DNA of 64,000 nucleotides from Brassica napus (GCF_020379485.1 NC_063452.1:35549608-35613607); one strand, 5' to 3'. Shown: positions 1 to 13,554, counted from the first letter of the stretch. Notes: generated by a model not told the origin, from the letters alone. Program-made: numbers and translations.

Positions 1-308
1 CTCACCCTCATCTGAGTGAGAATTTGAGGTGAGTTTTCACAAATGCAGTTGGGTGATAAATGGTTGGCATACGAAATCATATAAATAATAGGCTGGTTTA
101 GATGGGTTTTAACCGACTAGTTCTGAATTACTTCTCTTCAAGATTCTCTTCAATATATTTTTTTTATATTGAAGAGAATATGAAACTAAACCTTTAATCC
201 ATCTAGATATAACATTTTAATGCACAAAACAAATATTGATCTGCATCTTCATCCGGATGTATCACCTAGATGAGCAAACGAACAGCACCTATATATTGTT
301 TGACTCAC

Positions 309-3178
309 ACTGTCTGCAACTGAGGAGGGCTGAAAAATGAGTTTGGTATTGAACCATTAAGGTTGATCCCTTCCATCCTTCTGCAGAGGAGAACCATTTG
401 TTCTTAGAAAGTAAACACATGGATATCAAGAAGAAAGAGAAGAGAAAAATGCTCATACAATGTTGCCAAGGAGCGTAATGAAGAGATCCATGATGGTATA
501 GGTGAGAATTCCAAAGTGTTATTGCTTACATCTCTGTTATAAATCAATCACATTATGGCAGTTAGATTGTTTAATAATGAAGGTCTGAGAAGAGTAGTAA
601 TGGTAAATTGAGCAGTAAAAGAGAGATAATAAATGTAATAATAATAAAACTTACAATGTGTAGAGACTGGTCAAGCTGGTTAAATTTGGAAGACTACCTG
701 TAAATTCGTTGTTGGCCAAGTACCTACAGTGCATTTAACTAGAAACTATTTTACCTCTTTCTATATATATTTACAAACACAGAACACAACTTTAGTTGCT
801 CCCACTTACAGTTCTTGAAGATTTGTGAGATTATTAAGACTTGTAGGAATATTGCCAGTAAGTTTATTCCTATCAAGGCGTCTGTAACAGAGAGTAAAGA
901 ATAAAGAAATTGGGATAAAATAAACAATTTGTAAAGAATCTACTACTTACAAAACTGTCAACGTTTTAACGAGGCTAAGGGTGTCTGGGATGTCCCCCGT
1001 GAGGTTGTTCCCATCGAATAGTCTATGGATAAAACAAAAAAATATGCAGTCAACTTGTGCAGAACTCTCAGCATTCATAAGTAATATGAAGCTTACACAT
1101 GTATCAAAGTCATTTTTGAGCTGAAAAGTGTTTCTGGGATAACTCCCGAAAGCTTGTTTTTTCCAAAATGACTGCAGGAGGAAGTGAGGAGAGTCAGACT
1201 AATTAGCATATTACTAAAACGAGTGATTATATTAAAAAAAAATTGAAGAGATTTGGGATTATATATACAAATGCTTAGTTTCAAGAAGCATATCAAGTCC
1301 AGGTGAAGAAGTCCCATTAGAAACTGGAAGCGTTCCTTCAATCTGATTGTCAGCTATATCAAACCAATATAGGTTTGATAACCGTCCAATGGAAGCTGGA
1401 ATTCTTCCACTAAATTGATTTAAATTCAGGGAGCTGTAGGGAAGCAACACAAATTAATACTACAAAGGCTTGATATCGCAAAGTAAAAAGAGACTTTTCT
1501 ATGAATAGGAAGAAACATCTTACAGATATATAAGTTGTTCAAGATCTCCAATGGACTCAGGGATTTGACCACTGAAACTACAGGCCACAAGGATCCTGGA
1601 GAGTAAAAAAAGTGTTGGTTATAACAGGAAAGTAGACAAGGACATATATTAATCAATGAACCAGTGATCTATGCTTGAAAGGGCGCAAGGTAAGGCAAGG
1701 CAAGGCAAGGCAAGGCAAGGCTACGAAGTACTAGAAACACGCTCCAAGCCTAGACGAATGCTCAGGTAGTCTTTGGTATCTGAGGAACAAACTACACAAG
1801 AAAATATTAGGTTAGTTATCTTTATTAATCCCTAAAGTCCTAACCTATGCATGTTGCCATTATTTGTGGTTCTAAAATCATGGTTGCGACTGATAACCCT
1901 GGGTTATCAGAATTGTGGGATTATAGTTTGAAAACATAGAAAGGGCAATCCGATAAACGCTAAAGCCATGAGTCTGAAATAAATAAATGAAATTACTATA
2001 GAATCAAAGTCTTTCTTTTAAATGTCTGAAAATCAAAGTCTAATTGTTTAAAACTCTGAAATTCCATAGCATCATATATCATAATCATCAGCTTCCATAA
2101 ACAAATCAATTACCCCGTCTTCTCCAAAATCTTCTACAGTTTCATTCTCATAATGCTCATCAATCAACATTATGTGTGTTTAAGATGGCCTTCGAGATGC
2201 TCCTGATCAGTTAAAGAGTGAAGACTTTTTGCAACGAGTTTCAAGACTTGGTTGGAAACTTGAAATAGTTAATTAGGTCTTTAAGTATATTCTCACGGGT
2301 AAATACGTTTTGAAAACGTAAAAAGTAACTAAACATTCAGTTGTAATCATATTACCCAAAAATCCCCATGCAAAATGATGTTTTATGGAAAATCTACCTT
2401 TTAAGAGTCGTGCGAGCGGTGTGAGGTGTGAGGCGGTATGAAGCGTTACTGAGCGAGCGCTTTTGTGAAATAGCATAGCCTCCTCATCTATGCTACATGA
2501 TGGATGCTGAGCCTTGCATTGCCTTGCCTTGAGCCTAGGTTAGAACACAGCAAATGATCTTGTTTGCTTACAAGTTCTTCAACTTCTTAAGTTGACCGAT
2601 ATTTGATGGAAGTGGTCCGGTCAATCCAGTGTTGTAAGACAAATCCCTACAAAGAGTACGATCATAAAATGAGAAAAAAAATCAGTTTCTAATTAAGGAA
2701 TAACAGAAAGAAGAAGGAAGACATACAAGATCTGCAATTCAGTCAAGCTTGCAATATCACTGGAAAGCTTTCCTTCCACGTCAAGGTTACCTAGTGATCT
2801 GCAACAAGCAACAACATAATGTTAATACTCTGCGAATGATTATTGGAAGAAGAAGAAAAATTACAAATCACAAACAAGTCGTTACATTGAAACAACGCGG
2901 TCATTGGTACATGTGATTCCAACCCAATTGGTTCCACAAGGATCAGCACCTACCCAACTTTCAGGATACTTTGTCCAATCAGCCTTCAGGGCTTGTAAAG
3001 CAGAAGCTACACAAAATGTTCAGAAACTTTCAAAGATTTTGAAATTCTTACGTCTAAAACGGTGATCAGCATCTATTTTATTATACATACCGTCAAAACC
3101 ATTTGTGAGAGCAGAAACCGATAAAAATTGGAAGCAAAGCAAGATCAGGAGCATAAAGGCTCCAATTCTTGAACTCAT
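309..3178 (-). CDS. HPCA1-like LRR receptor kinase (LRR VIII-1), N-terminal exons, partial
   Basis: Spliced translation gives a signal peptide, an LRRNT region with the motif DPCGTNWVGITC, and a run of plant-type LRRs (GxIPxxL) that tracks the A. thaliana At5g49760-At5g49780 family, which includes the hydrogen-peroxide receptor HPCA1. Exons read on the minus strand: 3091-3178, 2886-3006, 2727-2798, 2572-2646, 1524-1595, 1269-1433, 1097-1171, 951-1022, 810-881, 655-723, 459-533 and 309-380. Nearly all LRR exons are 69-75 bp with the same intron phase, the family's one-repeat-per-exon structure. The start at 3178 precedes a hydrophobic signal sequence. No stop or frameshift appears in about 342 codons. 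The membrane segment and kinase lie beyond the left edge, so intactness cannot be judged. Family assignment is strong; which paralogue it is remains open. Confidence 0.9.
1677..2538. repeat. CAAGG-repeat insert in LRR-RLK intron
   Basis: This intron is about 0.98 kb while its neighbours are 80-200 bp. Near its left side (1681-1722) is a tandem run of AAGGC pentamers, and near its right side (about 2505-2538) the reverse complement, built from GCCTTG units, appears. The inverted arrangement suggests a non-autonomous DNA transposon with repeat-rich ends, as in some plant hAT-like elements. I could not find a convincing target-site duplication, so the mobile-element reading is inference. Confidence 0.4.
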
Positions 3179-3199
3179 CTTCGAACCGACAAAGAAATT

Positions 3200-5882
3200 C
3201 TTTCCTTTTCTTCTTCTTTTAATTGTAACTCAAAGAAAAAGTCATGTGGTCTACACAAGTTATGAAAGACGTTTTGAATAAAAATTACAGCCTCGCTTTC
3301 AAAACATGTAGGCAATAATGTTAACATAAAGGAGAAGACTTGAACAATTTAGTGAAGAACATATAAAAAACTTGGTCAATTTGAAACAGCCGATTATGGG
3401 ATTTTAGAAAGTTTCAATTCAACAGGGTAATGGGAAGGAACAAATCATGAATAATACTTTAAAAAACCATGAGTTGTCGTGATGCAAAACTAGCGTGGGG
3501 CCTCTGTATATCTAACTATATATTATATACACTCATTATCGACTCAAAGAAAATAACAAAATATGTAAATAATTTTTTTTTGAAACTGTTATTTCTGTCT
3601 CGATGGACCGTAGCATCTTTATAATATTAGTAGGTGATTTTTTCGTGTTCATTCACGGATATAAATATTTCTAAAATAAATATACTATAATAATTGATTA
3701 CTATTTACTTGTAATTTTAAATTAATTTATAATCTGTATGTATCATTTATATTAATAATATTATATTACTTTAATTATACATATGATTTAATATATGTTA
3801 TATCTAATCAGTTTTGTTGTTTTCACAGTCGATTTAGTTATCATTTAGATAAATTGGGTTGCATCTTTGAATTCAACAATAATACTTTTTATTCTATATA
3901 TTAAAATTTTGATTAATTTTTTTAGCTGGTTGTGTTCTTAGATATGTAAATATATCTTATGAAGATTATGTATAACTTGAGATATATTGTGTTTAGAATG
4001 AAATATAAAGTATCTGATTCCAAATTACATAAATTAATATAACGATAATATTCTGAAGTCTCATGCATATATATAAATTTTACAAAAGAACTAAATTGTA
4101 ACAGTTGGTTAATATTTTATTTTCATTTTTAATATGTATTGAGTTGTCCTATGATTTATATTTATAAAATAAATTACTATTCTTATAAAATTTTATATTC
4201 TTATCGTAGTTAAATCTATAATTTTAAATATAAGTTGAATTAGTCGAGTCACTGATGTTGTGAGTATATTGAGTTACATATATTCTTTCAAATTCACAAT
4301 GAAGTATAATTATTTTTATTATAATTAAATAAAATCAAATCAATTTTATTTATCGTTTAAATGTGCATGTACTTTCAAAATATTTATCAAATTATATGTT
4401 GATGTTTTAAAACACATTAGAAAATAAAGCGATGATCAATAGGAAATTACATGTATAAGTAACTGATACATTTTTGGAAGCTCATGAACATATATCAATA
4501 TTTACAACAATTAAAATATTTTATAAATTCTAAATAACTTTATGCATTTGATTTATTGAATGGAAACTGAAATTTATTTTAAATAATCTTAAAAATGAGA
4601 ATTCAGATTTACTTTGGTATTTTGATTATGGTTCTATTAAGTTCCACAAACATAGAAACATAAAATTTAAAAGCAAATTTAATATTAAGAAAACAAATAA
4701 CTTTAATAATGATAAAGTATAATATATCTACCTCATTAAACTATTTTGTAACTATTTGATTAAACGATGTTTATTTTTTAATTTTATTTTTAGTTTTTTT
4801 TTAATATCTCTTAAAATAAGGAGTAAACAAAATTGTGATTTTATTCGAAAATAATAATATCTAAGTAAAATATAATTTATCAATATTTTTTACTGTAATT
4901 GAAAGATATTATAGTCCACTAAATATATGAAAAATAAATAAAAAATTTCAACAATACTAATTATAAACTATATTTAGTCAATTAAAAATATATCAGTTTA
5001 TGTTACTTAATTATTTTATGTAATCATCTAAGAAAATAGATAGATATATAAAAATATTTCTATTACTTTGAAATTTTTTGAATTGTTTAAAATTATGTTT
5101 TAAAAGAAATAATATTTTTTTTAATATCAAGATTATCTATGTAAATTGTTTTTTAATGAAATCACATTATATACAAATTTATATTTTTAATCAAAGAAAA
5201 TATAGATATAAAGAAAGTATTTATTACTTCAAAAGTATATTTTATGTTATTTAAAATATTTTTAAATGTAATATTACTATTTTGTGAACTTTCCCTTTTT
5301 TTATGAAATCACCTTATATATACATATAGTCAATTCATTATTTTTTTAACTTTATAAAGTTTTCATTTTTTATTATATGTATATGTTTTTTGAAAATTTT
5401 TAAAAAGGAAACTAAATAAAATAAATAAATAATGTATTTTAAATGTAATATTTTTTAATTCATTAAGGGTATCAGTGTAATCAACCATCGTGAGAGTTAA
5501 CGTGAGAGCGACACATAGGAAATTAACTTCTCAAATAATATTATAGAAATTTGAAAAATCATTTTTTACGTGTCTGCTTAATTTTTACAGTGGTCAGTTA
5601 CAAAGATAATTTTAATAAACTAAAGTTATTACATAGCTGTAATTGTCAATATCTTTATTTTAATTTTATTAATATTTTATTTTAATAATAACAAGAAAGG
5701 AAAATATCAATTTTTAGATTAAAAACTATTTGAGATATTTTTATTGAGTCATGCCTAAGTTATTTTTTCCAAGGTTAGTTTTAAAATATCTGCATAGTCA
5801 AATATACATAAACGACACGTCAACGGATTAAAGTGTAAATAACATACAAAGACAAAGTTACAATTTCCAATGTTTTAAAAAT
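3200..5882. other. AT-rich spacer without a gene
   Basis: Very AT-rich DNA upstream of the receptor-kinase start. Both strands are dense in stops, and I see no coding pattern, RNA gene or terminal repeats. The promoter of the minus-strand receptor kinase must lie in the first part, but no element can be named with confidence. Confidence 0.6.
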
Positions 5883-6126
5883 AGATTCATTCCGTTTCAT
5901 TTTAATTGTCGTTTTAGATTTGGACACACACATTAAAAATATGTTTAATTTTGCATGTTTCCAAAATAAAAACATCATTACCAATACATCTAACCACATT
6001 CTAACCAACATAAAAATAGATTCGAATATAAAGTTAATAAATTTTGTATTGAAATTATAAAACAACACTTATTTTGAAATGAAAATTATACTCTATAATG
6101 ACAATTAAATTGAAATGGAGGGAGTA
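5883..6126. mobile_element. Decayed Stowaway-like MITE
   Basis: About 245 bp with imperfect terminal inverted repeats. The right end, read on the minus strand, starts TACTCCCTCCATTTCAATTT; the left end reads TTCATTCCGTTTCATTTT and continues with matching TTAATTGTC. The CTCCCTCCRTTTC terminus is typical of plant Tc1/mariner Stowaway MITEs. There is no coding capacity, and the left terminus has diverged. Confidence 0.65.
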
Positions 6127-6950
6127 CTACGGTAAAATCACAAATATCTTCAAATGTATAATTTGTTTGTCCAAAACGTTTACTTATATCACAGAAAAAG
6201 AGTTTAGTCGTGGTCAGCGACTATGCAGTGATATGGGTTTTTTCTAACAACATGGAATAAAGTATGGTCGAAGAAAAATTCAGCACAAGCGTTTACCAAC
6301 AACTTTTTGATATGATAATGCTAATTGCAACAATGATGATGCTGATGATTTGATGATATATTGACCAAAACTCCTAAATTAATTATAGAATAATCGATCG
6401 GGTATGAAACACATATATTAAAAATAAATAACCTTCCCCCACCCCAGCCAGCTATGAGAAGAAGATGTGTAACGATTGTGTCTAGATTAAAAGGTTTCTT
6501 ATTATAGTTTACCAAGGGAAACAAAGAGAGTACAAGTAGCAGGACAATTTAAAAAGTAGGTAAACGTAAAGGCTGTGATGTAATGCTTGAAATATCTCCA
6601 ACATAATGTTTTTGCCGATAATCTTGACAGAATTTGTTTCCGCATACTGAGTGACTGCTACGTCTACAAAATACCCAACGCGTTAAGCACATGAGATTCG
6701 GGGTGCAGCTCACCACTTGCATTGAAGTCGAAGCTATCATTGGAATTTTATGCCCTCTCTTTTGTTAGAGTTGAAATCGGCACAATCAAATTTGCTTATA
6801 TAACATCTTAGAGAACAGAAGTTTCTGGCTCACAACATATTAAAAAATAAAAATATAAAATTGTCAAGTTGTCCATCAGCAGAGATAATTTTTAGGCGAT
6901 TATTTTGGCGACTGAAACTCAAGGGCTTTCACTAAACTTCTTGCTCACGC
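6127..6950. other. Spacer, no supported gene
   Basis: No supported gene. A short minus-strand frame (6549-6740, 63 codons) is rich in cysteine but resembles nothing I recognise. The last part may be the decayed 5' UTR of the LINE that follows. Confidence 0.4.
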
Positions 6951-6951
6951 A

Positions 6952-8112
6952 ATGGAGGTTGGTGCACCGAAAGTTACTAGTGGTGATAATCTGGTGAAGG
7001 AAACAACATCAGCGAGAGAGAACATAAAGCCAATGGTCCCAGTAGAAGGAAACAAGAAGGGTTGGTGGGTTAACACTGTAAATAATCAACAACCCCTAAT
7101 ACAACATGATCTCCAAGTCTCAGAGGTAGATGGTGTAGTAGTTGTTCTGGAAGAGGTTCTGATGAGCCATTGTGGAAAGATTTTCTCGTCTGTCGCTTTC
7201 TTTCGGCAGCACCCCATGTAGCAAAAATCCATGTGATTGTGAACAAAGTTTGGCCTTGGGGATTAAAAAGTTAAAATAGATGTGTTTGAGATGGATGAGA
7301 TGAGGGTGACGTTTCAAATCTGTGATCAAAGAATGAGAAACATGATCTTGAGCACAGGTATGTGGAATATTGCCAACATTCCGATGGTTGTAACACAATG
7401 AGCTCCGGTCACTGTGAAGGAAGAACAAGAAGAGCCAACGATAGTGCCAATGTGGGTAGCTAAAAATAAGTTCCAAACTCAACACGTTTATGAAAAGGGC
7501 TTAGCTTTGTCGCGAGCAAGGTTGAGTTTCCAAAGAGACTGCATCCAAACACAGCGTTCTGCAAACATTTTAAGGAAGCTAGAGTGTTCGTTGAGGTTGA
7601 TCTAGCCAAGGATTAATCAAAGTACCATGTCTTTCAACTTCGAGAGAAGACAATTGTTGTTAAATTTGTGTCTGGCTCCCATCAAAATGCACATACTGTG
7701 CCAAATGGAGAATCTAGTGGGAAACTTCCCTCTGTTATGTAGAGAGGAGAACAAGAAGGTGGGTGAAGGAGGCCCAACACTCTGTTTTAGGAAAACATAG
7801 TACATAGATTGAAAGTGAAAAACAGAGTGCAACGACAAAGCATCAACAAATGGTAACAGAAGGGAAAAAAGCACATTGTTCAGATGTAGAAGTGGTGACT
7901 GAAACACAACATGGGGAAGAAGAAATGGAAGATAAGCAAAACACACAAGTCGAGGAAGCAAATACATCTTCGCGACTTATGGTGGATCAAGGGAAATTAC
8001 CAAAAAAATGTGTCCATCCGCCATGCTTAAAATATTTGAATTCCAATGAAATGTTACCATCAAGATTCTCAATTCTAGAGAATAATGAGGATGACCCCGG
8101 ATGTGGAGGTAC
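6952..8112 (+). pseudogene. LINE ORF1 (DUF4283 type), 5' part
   Basis: Although no frame stays open, successive frames match the Brassicaceae LINE ORF1 family with the DUF4283 nucleic-acid-binding domain. Recognisable pieces are APHVAKIHVIVNKVW (about 7210-7250), then VFEMDEMRVTF and MRNMILSTGMWNIANIPMVV (7285-7395), then an acidic stretch ending in LPSRFSILENNEDDP (8050-8098). Several stops and frameshifts separate them. The start at 6952 follows the family's N-terminal length. The gene is interrupted at 8113-8117 by element A and resumes at 20928. No ORF2 (endonuclease/RT) is present nearby. This is the oldest layer of this nest. Confidence 0.8.
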
Positions 8113-9269
8113 GATCTTCATCTCACTCAAATTACCATAAGAAGTGAATTACTCTCTCAAATAAGAGGTTCAGTTGTAGTATTTAGGGATCAAATTCACA
8201 GGGAGCTAGGGAACCTAATAAATCTAATTAAGTTGATTAAGCTCGGTTGTTTATTATTAAATGTAAAGACATGTTTGTGAGCAAGTTAATTGCTCGATTG
8301 ATTGATTGGGTTTTGGTACTTAGATGAAAGTAGCTAGACTTAGGGCTTTTATTCAGGTAATCAGGATTATAATCCTACAGATGCCTAATAAGTTGTATGC
8401 ATGATACTGTAGAGCTCAACACTTAATAACAAACCATTAGGCCTTCGCTTTCTAGGTTTGTCTATTGACCAGTGTCGATCGATTATTCTATAGGAATATC
8501 GATCGATACACTTGTTGAAACGTCGACCGATTATTCGATTGGAATATCGATCGACGCTTTTGGATAAGCGTTAATGCGCAGATTGAATATGCTCAATAAG
8601 CTTCCTAGATCAGCTCTCGCCTTACTCTAACAATCTTAGCTCATTTAGGATGGATTCAGGGTAAGATGCAAGATATCTAGAAACATGCATTAATGACAAT
8701 CCTTAAGATGAACATCACAACTTAGCAATCTATAGTTGGGGCTAATCCCTCATAACTTATTTAAACCTTAAATCTAACAAAGAGAACTACTCAGACATGG
8801 CCAAGCAATTCACAACAACAATTAGGAATAAAAACTGCATAGATAAATATATAGATATCAATGGAGTTCCAATCACAAATCTCTTTGGATCTTCTCTCCA
8901 ATCTACTAAAAATCCTAGAAAACCTTTGCTGTGAAATCAATAAAACAAGAAAGCACACTTTGCCTCTAACATGTTGGCAAAGCTTATATAATTAGGTTAA
9001 AACTCGTCAGGGGTAATCTTGTAAATTGGTGAAGACTTGGGCTCTAAGTTGGCTGAGACCAAACGGGCTTTCTGCGCGCTTCGTTGTCGATCGATGTTAC
9101 GATATGAACATTGATCGATTATTCCTCTTCAGTATCGACCGATGGCCGTGCTCGATAGTCATCTCGGGTGCTTACTCCAAATATCTCCAAAATGCTCCAA
9201 AATAATCACTTTCTTCCAAATCACTCCTAATCCTATAAATATACTAAATAGACTCTATAATATAATAAA

Positions 9270-12200
9270 CTAGCGCGGGATTTGGATTTTGTGTCGTTTC
9301 CATTTGAACAGAATGACAGAATGGTAAAATCATTGTTTGTTAGATATTGTTTAGTTTCCTGTTGTATTAATTGTTTGACTTTATCCGCAAGTTAGCTTTC
9401 ACACGGAGTCTTATCCCAGACAAAATTGAAAGTGAGGTCTTCTGGAGTTATGTTGTCCGAGCCTTGAGCAAACCAGCCACCTCCAACCTGTCTGAGTGTA
9501 GATTCCCTTGGTAATATTATTGTTTGTTTCATTCAAAAAAAAAATATTATTGTTTGCTTTGACGACCCTCAAATTTTTAATTTTTTTTTTGAAGATTTCA
9601 AGACCTTTAGCAGTATACTTTGGAGCAACCACGATTTTATAAAACATTCAAGTTTCACTAAACAATTGAACTGAATACACTAAAGAACACTACCACTTTA
9701 ATTTACCTCGTCTACCACGATAATGAAGGCCACAATGCCACCAAAGGCGATAACAGGGCAGCTTTTACAGCAAACCGGTAGGCCTCACGAAAAGGAATTG
9801 TGTGCTTCACGACTATACATAACAGGTTTTCAAATTCTGATACACAGTTCTACGCAGAAAATCTTTTAAAGTGTTAAATTGTCAGAAAGCGAGGAAAAAG
9901 ATCATAAATGACAATTCATAACTAAGACCATTTGGCCAATAAAAACGAAAACCTTAAAGCACTATACTCTTACAACTATGGTGGCCAAACTATTATTATC
10001 TTTCCATGGAGCTGGAGTGTTGTGGCAAGACCTCGAACATTCAGTTCAGTAAGGCTCTGTAGCAAAAAAGAACTCTAAGTGAGAGCAGAAAGAAACTCGG
10101 AGGGAACATCTCTTTTGAGAAAGACATGAATAGCAATTAATCGGCTCGGTAGATAATGGTTAAATACGATGTTCTCACCACCTTCGATGAGTATATTATT
10201 TCTCAAGCGCAAAATTCTTAGATCGTCTCGACCTGACTTCAACGATCATGATTAAATCTCCTTCCACAATCACTCTGTAATTAGTGATACGGAGTTCCTC
10301 AAGAACCATCAATTGGATCGGTTGCTTCATCTTTGAAAAAATTATAACCACTTTCTCAAAAAAAAAAAAATTGAATACCTACTTCAAAATTATAACCTAA
10401 GTGCACATCCTCTATTCCCACCAAAACACATGTATTTCCAGATACATATACATAAGATCAATTCCAATGGTAGTTTTAGGAGGAGTTCTGAATATTTAAA
10501 AAAAAAAATAAAATAAATAAAATTAGGACAGAGAAAAAAGAAAAGTTATTAATTATGAATTTTTAAGAATCCCTAATATACTAAAAGGGGCACATGTCAT
10601 TCAATTAAAAGCTTAACTTATTTAAAGAAAATAAAAAATAAATAAATGATTATGATACTAATAATTTTTTTATTTTGGAACCTTTCGTGTTTTCTAACCA
10701 TTGGAGGTGTTCTAAAATCCACCTGAAAAGTCCAAGTCAGTAATTTACTTTGCTTGTATGAATCGTGCAAGTCATTATTGTCTACATAAGACCCACCTGA
10801 AAAGTCCAAAATTAAGTGTCAGATGCTTTAAAATAAGTGCTAATGTGGCAATTACCTTTAGATTCTGAACGTCTTTGGTAGGCCCATATTCTTCTCAGCT
10901 TTAGGGATGAAGAGTAAGAGAGTTGTTAACTGTAAAGAAATATATAAGCATCATAACTTTAGGAAAAATATTAATGTGATTCCAGATACAGCAACTCCAT
11001 GTACCTTTTAAGGAAAGTATCTCACCACACTAAAGAACAGGTTCCACCAACTTTAGGTGAGTATCGTTGAGGAATTGTCTCGAAAATACTTTTCCCTGGC
11101 ATCTGAGATGAGGGTAACATTTCTTTCTTCTTCCATGTTGTCTTTGTCCACTCAGTGGCAAATAAAAAAACAAAAACTATTCACTGGGTCAATATGTATA
11201 TATTTTAGCATATTATATATTAGACCATAGATTGTTTATGGTCATTCAATTTGCTTGCTTAATTCAGGAAAACTTCACAGTCGAAGTCCTTAAATAAATA
11301 TGGAGAAGATTGAATCGTTTTTAAATATTCATTTGGTCACATCTTATCCATATATTAAGCATTGCAATTATGTAACGGTACAATCCATAAAAAAACAAAT
11401 CGCAAAGATGCTCCTGAGAGTTACAAACTTAGTTACATGAAAATGCAAGGAGATGATCAAAGCAACAAATACTCTTCCGCACAAAATAAACTTAAACTAA
11501 AAGCCGAGAAAACAACGCCAATACATACTTTGAGTTCCTCAAGCTTATCAGCCTCTGGAAACCACTCCTGCAAAAAAGTAGAGGTGATAAGCTTTGGTTT
11601 CAGGGAAGAAACTATCTTTCCAAGTGATACATCTATATCTGTTAAAATCAGCAAGTAGAACAGAGGAGTAAGCCATTATAATGAGAAAGAAAATTCTAGT
11701 GCTAGGCGGAACATAAACACCTCCTACAATCTTCGGGTTTATACTGGTTGCAACTACAACCTTACCTTACGAACTACAACCTTACCTTACGTTCTATTTT
11801 GTTGCGAAACGCAACAGATTGTGAGTCAAACAAACTAAGTGTCACATAGACGTACTGCCAAGGAGAAAACAGAATATGAATTGCACATATCTCACCAGTT
11901 ATGTCTGCAAGATGAGGAACAACTGAATAGCGCACTGGTTACAAAGATGAGAGTGGGAGAAACAGCAAGCTGAAGAATTTACCTGGAAGGTGGGTGTTGG
12001 TGTTGGCTAGACCAAGCAACTCACTGTGATTGCAGAACCTGAACCGTTCTTCAGGAATGGGGTTCACCGGCTCAGTCATCTCATCCATAGCGGTGGAATC
12101 ACTGAATCGGATTGCCAGAGGAGAGTCTGACAGCATGAAGTTCTGGTTGCACTCAGTCACATCAAATCTGCTGACGGAGAACATGGAACCCGCCGTGAGG

Positions 12201-13090
12201 CGATGTCTGAAAGTGGTCAGATGGTGGACATTCACGGTGGCATGTATGAGAGTCGCCTGAAACACATGTAAATAGAAAAACCTAATCAACAAACGAAATT
12301 GAATCTAAATCTGAAATAATAAAATAAGTTTAAAGACAGAAAGAGATTAAAAAAAAAAAATGCTTCGGAATCTGTTTTAAAAAGGACGGGCATGGAACAA
12401 CTTTAAAGTTTAGACGGCTCATGTCTACCTTATCAACTTTCCACCAAGTTTAGCGTTTCTTGCTTCCTAGAGTCTCAGAAGCCGCACCTCCACCGTGGAA
12501 GAGCACCGTCGAGCCTTCAAATAGGAGAGCAAGATAGTTGAGGCAGCCATTATACTGAAAATAAAATTATTTTAGATAATAGGAACTGTGAGGATGATGC
12601 TAAAGGGATAAATCCATACCTTTTTATAGCTGAGAATCACCGACTGGACGAAGAACAATAATCATTTAATGGAAGATCGTGGGTGTAGTGGCGATGAAGA
12701 TTTAAGTTTCGGTTCATGGGGGTCTATTAATTTGATTTGTAACGATCGAAAGGTGAAGAATGGAGACAGAAACGTCAGAATCGCCATTGTTGTTTGATGG
12801 TTGCATCTTGGATGCGCCTATAAACCCTAGAAATTTTAAGAACCAGGAGGAAGCTTAAGGCTTGATGGGCTTAGATTTTGGTAGATCTCGCCCAATAAGA
12901 ATTCTGTAAAGTACGTATTCGAAACTGAACCCCAATATCAAAAAAGAGACAGTATCGCTGAAGTCCATTTTAAAAGTCAAAAGGCCGGGGATTTTTTAAA
13001 AAAGACACGTGTCACCTTGTCAAGTCGCGAGTTTCCACGTGGACACTGCTGGAGGGACTCGAACAATTTTTTATGTAATTAGATAGTAGA
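9270..13090 (-). mobile_element. Putative Helitron inserted in the LTR of element A
   Basis: This 3.8 kb block is absent from the sister LTR. On the minus strand its 5' end begins TCTACTATC after a host A and soon reaches GACACGTGTC, which resembles Brassicaceae Helitron starts. Its 3' end is CCCGCGCTAG followed by host T, matching the CTRR/T rule. No direct target duplication is seen, as expected for Helitrons. Only four or five bases of the sister LTR are unaccounted for at the junction. I cannot see a clear 3' hairpin, nor Rep or helicase motifs, so it would be non-autonomous. Cargo includes an RPA1-like pseudogene (11457-12545). The 9280-11360 part holds diverged sequence with no gene I can name. 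Confidence 0.6.
11457..12545 (-). pseudogene. RPA1-like (DUF223 OB-fold) gene inside Helitron
   Basis: Exon-like pieces on the minus strand match the plant replication protein A 70 kDa-like family that expanded with Helitrons. An N-terminal piece starts at an ATG near 12545 and includes EVRLLRLWEARN. A second piece (about 11980-12260) carries FDVTECNQNFMLSDSPLAIRF and EPVNPIPEERFRF. A third (about 11800-11905) carries DITGEICAI and VTLSLFDSQSVAF. A fourth, near 11700-11760, reads INPKIVGG. RPA1 proteins bind single-stranded DNA through OB folds. Frames are broken, the spacing of pieces suggests introns, and the C-terminal zinc-finger region is missing. Whether it is a captured host copy or original Helitron cargo cannot be told here. 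Confidence 0.7.
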
Positions 13091-13141
13091 TAAAATACTT
13101 ATACACCATGGGTAAAAGTAGGTCAAATCCATGGTCTATCA

Positions 13142-13158
13142 ACTTCTCCAGACTTACC
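13142..13158 (-). other. Polypurine tract of element A
   Basis: Minus strand: a purine-rich stretch including AAGTCTGGAGAAG directly precedes the first T of the 3' LTR, the expected place for plus-strand DNA priming. Confidence 0.7.
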
Positions 13159-13554
13159 CTTTTGCTTGTCCTCAAGCAAAACATACATGCAGTCTCTCTG
13201 AAAGAGGTTTGAAAATAACAGGGACTCACAGATTTTAAAACTTAGAATCAACACCTTAGAAAGTCCTAATCTCAGAAGCACACTATACCATATCCTAGTC
13301 TAGCAACCAAGTTCATCTAGTCAACAACTTAGCAAATCATGTCTGACAATCCCCTCTACCAACGTCAATTCTTGCATAAAATAAAAGTGTAGGCTTTACC
13401 CTGGGGGTATCGATCACATGATGCAAGGATGCTCAAACAAGTATCTGGACCTGTAGGTAGACAATAGTTCATATCCTCTCTCTTTACTAATTTCTCCCCT
13501 AATCAAAGTACGCTTTATTGCAAGATCTTTGATCAAGGTTGGACAGGCTTCCAT

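Larger units (their letters stand above)
8118..13141 (-). repeat. 3' LTR of element A, split by Helitron
   Basis: The two outer pieces (8118-9269 and 13091-13141) together align with the 5' LTR at 19644-20922. Differences include a roughly 45-bp segment, near 20220-20265 of the right copy, that is missing on the left. The inner end reads CCATGGTCTATCA in both copies. The middle is foreign (9270-13090). Palindromic TCGATCGA pairs occur at 8477-8509. Confidence 0.88.

Noticed and set aside
6549..6740. Small Cys-rich minus-strand peptide
   Set aside because: It has no signal peptide, no family resemblance and no neighbouring exon that I could support.
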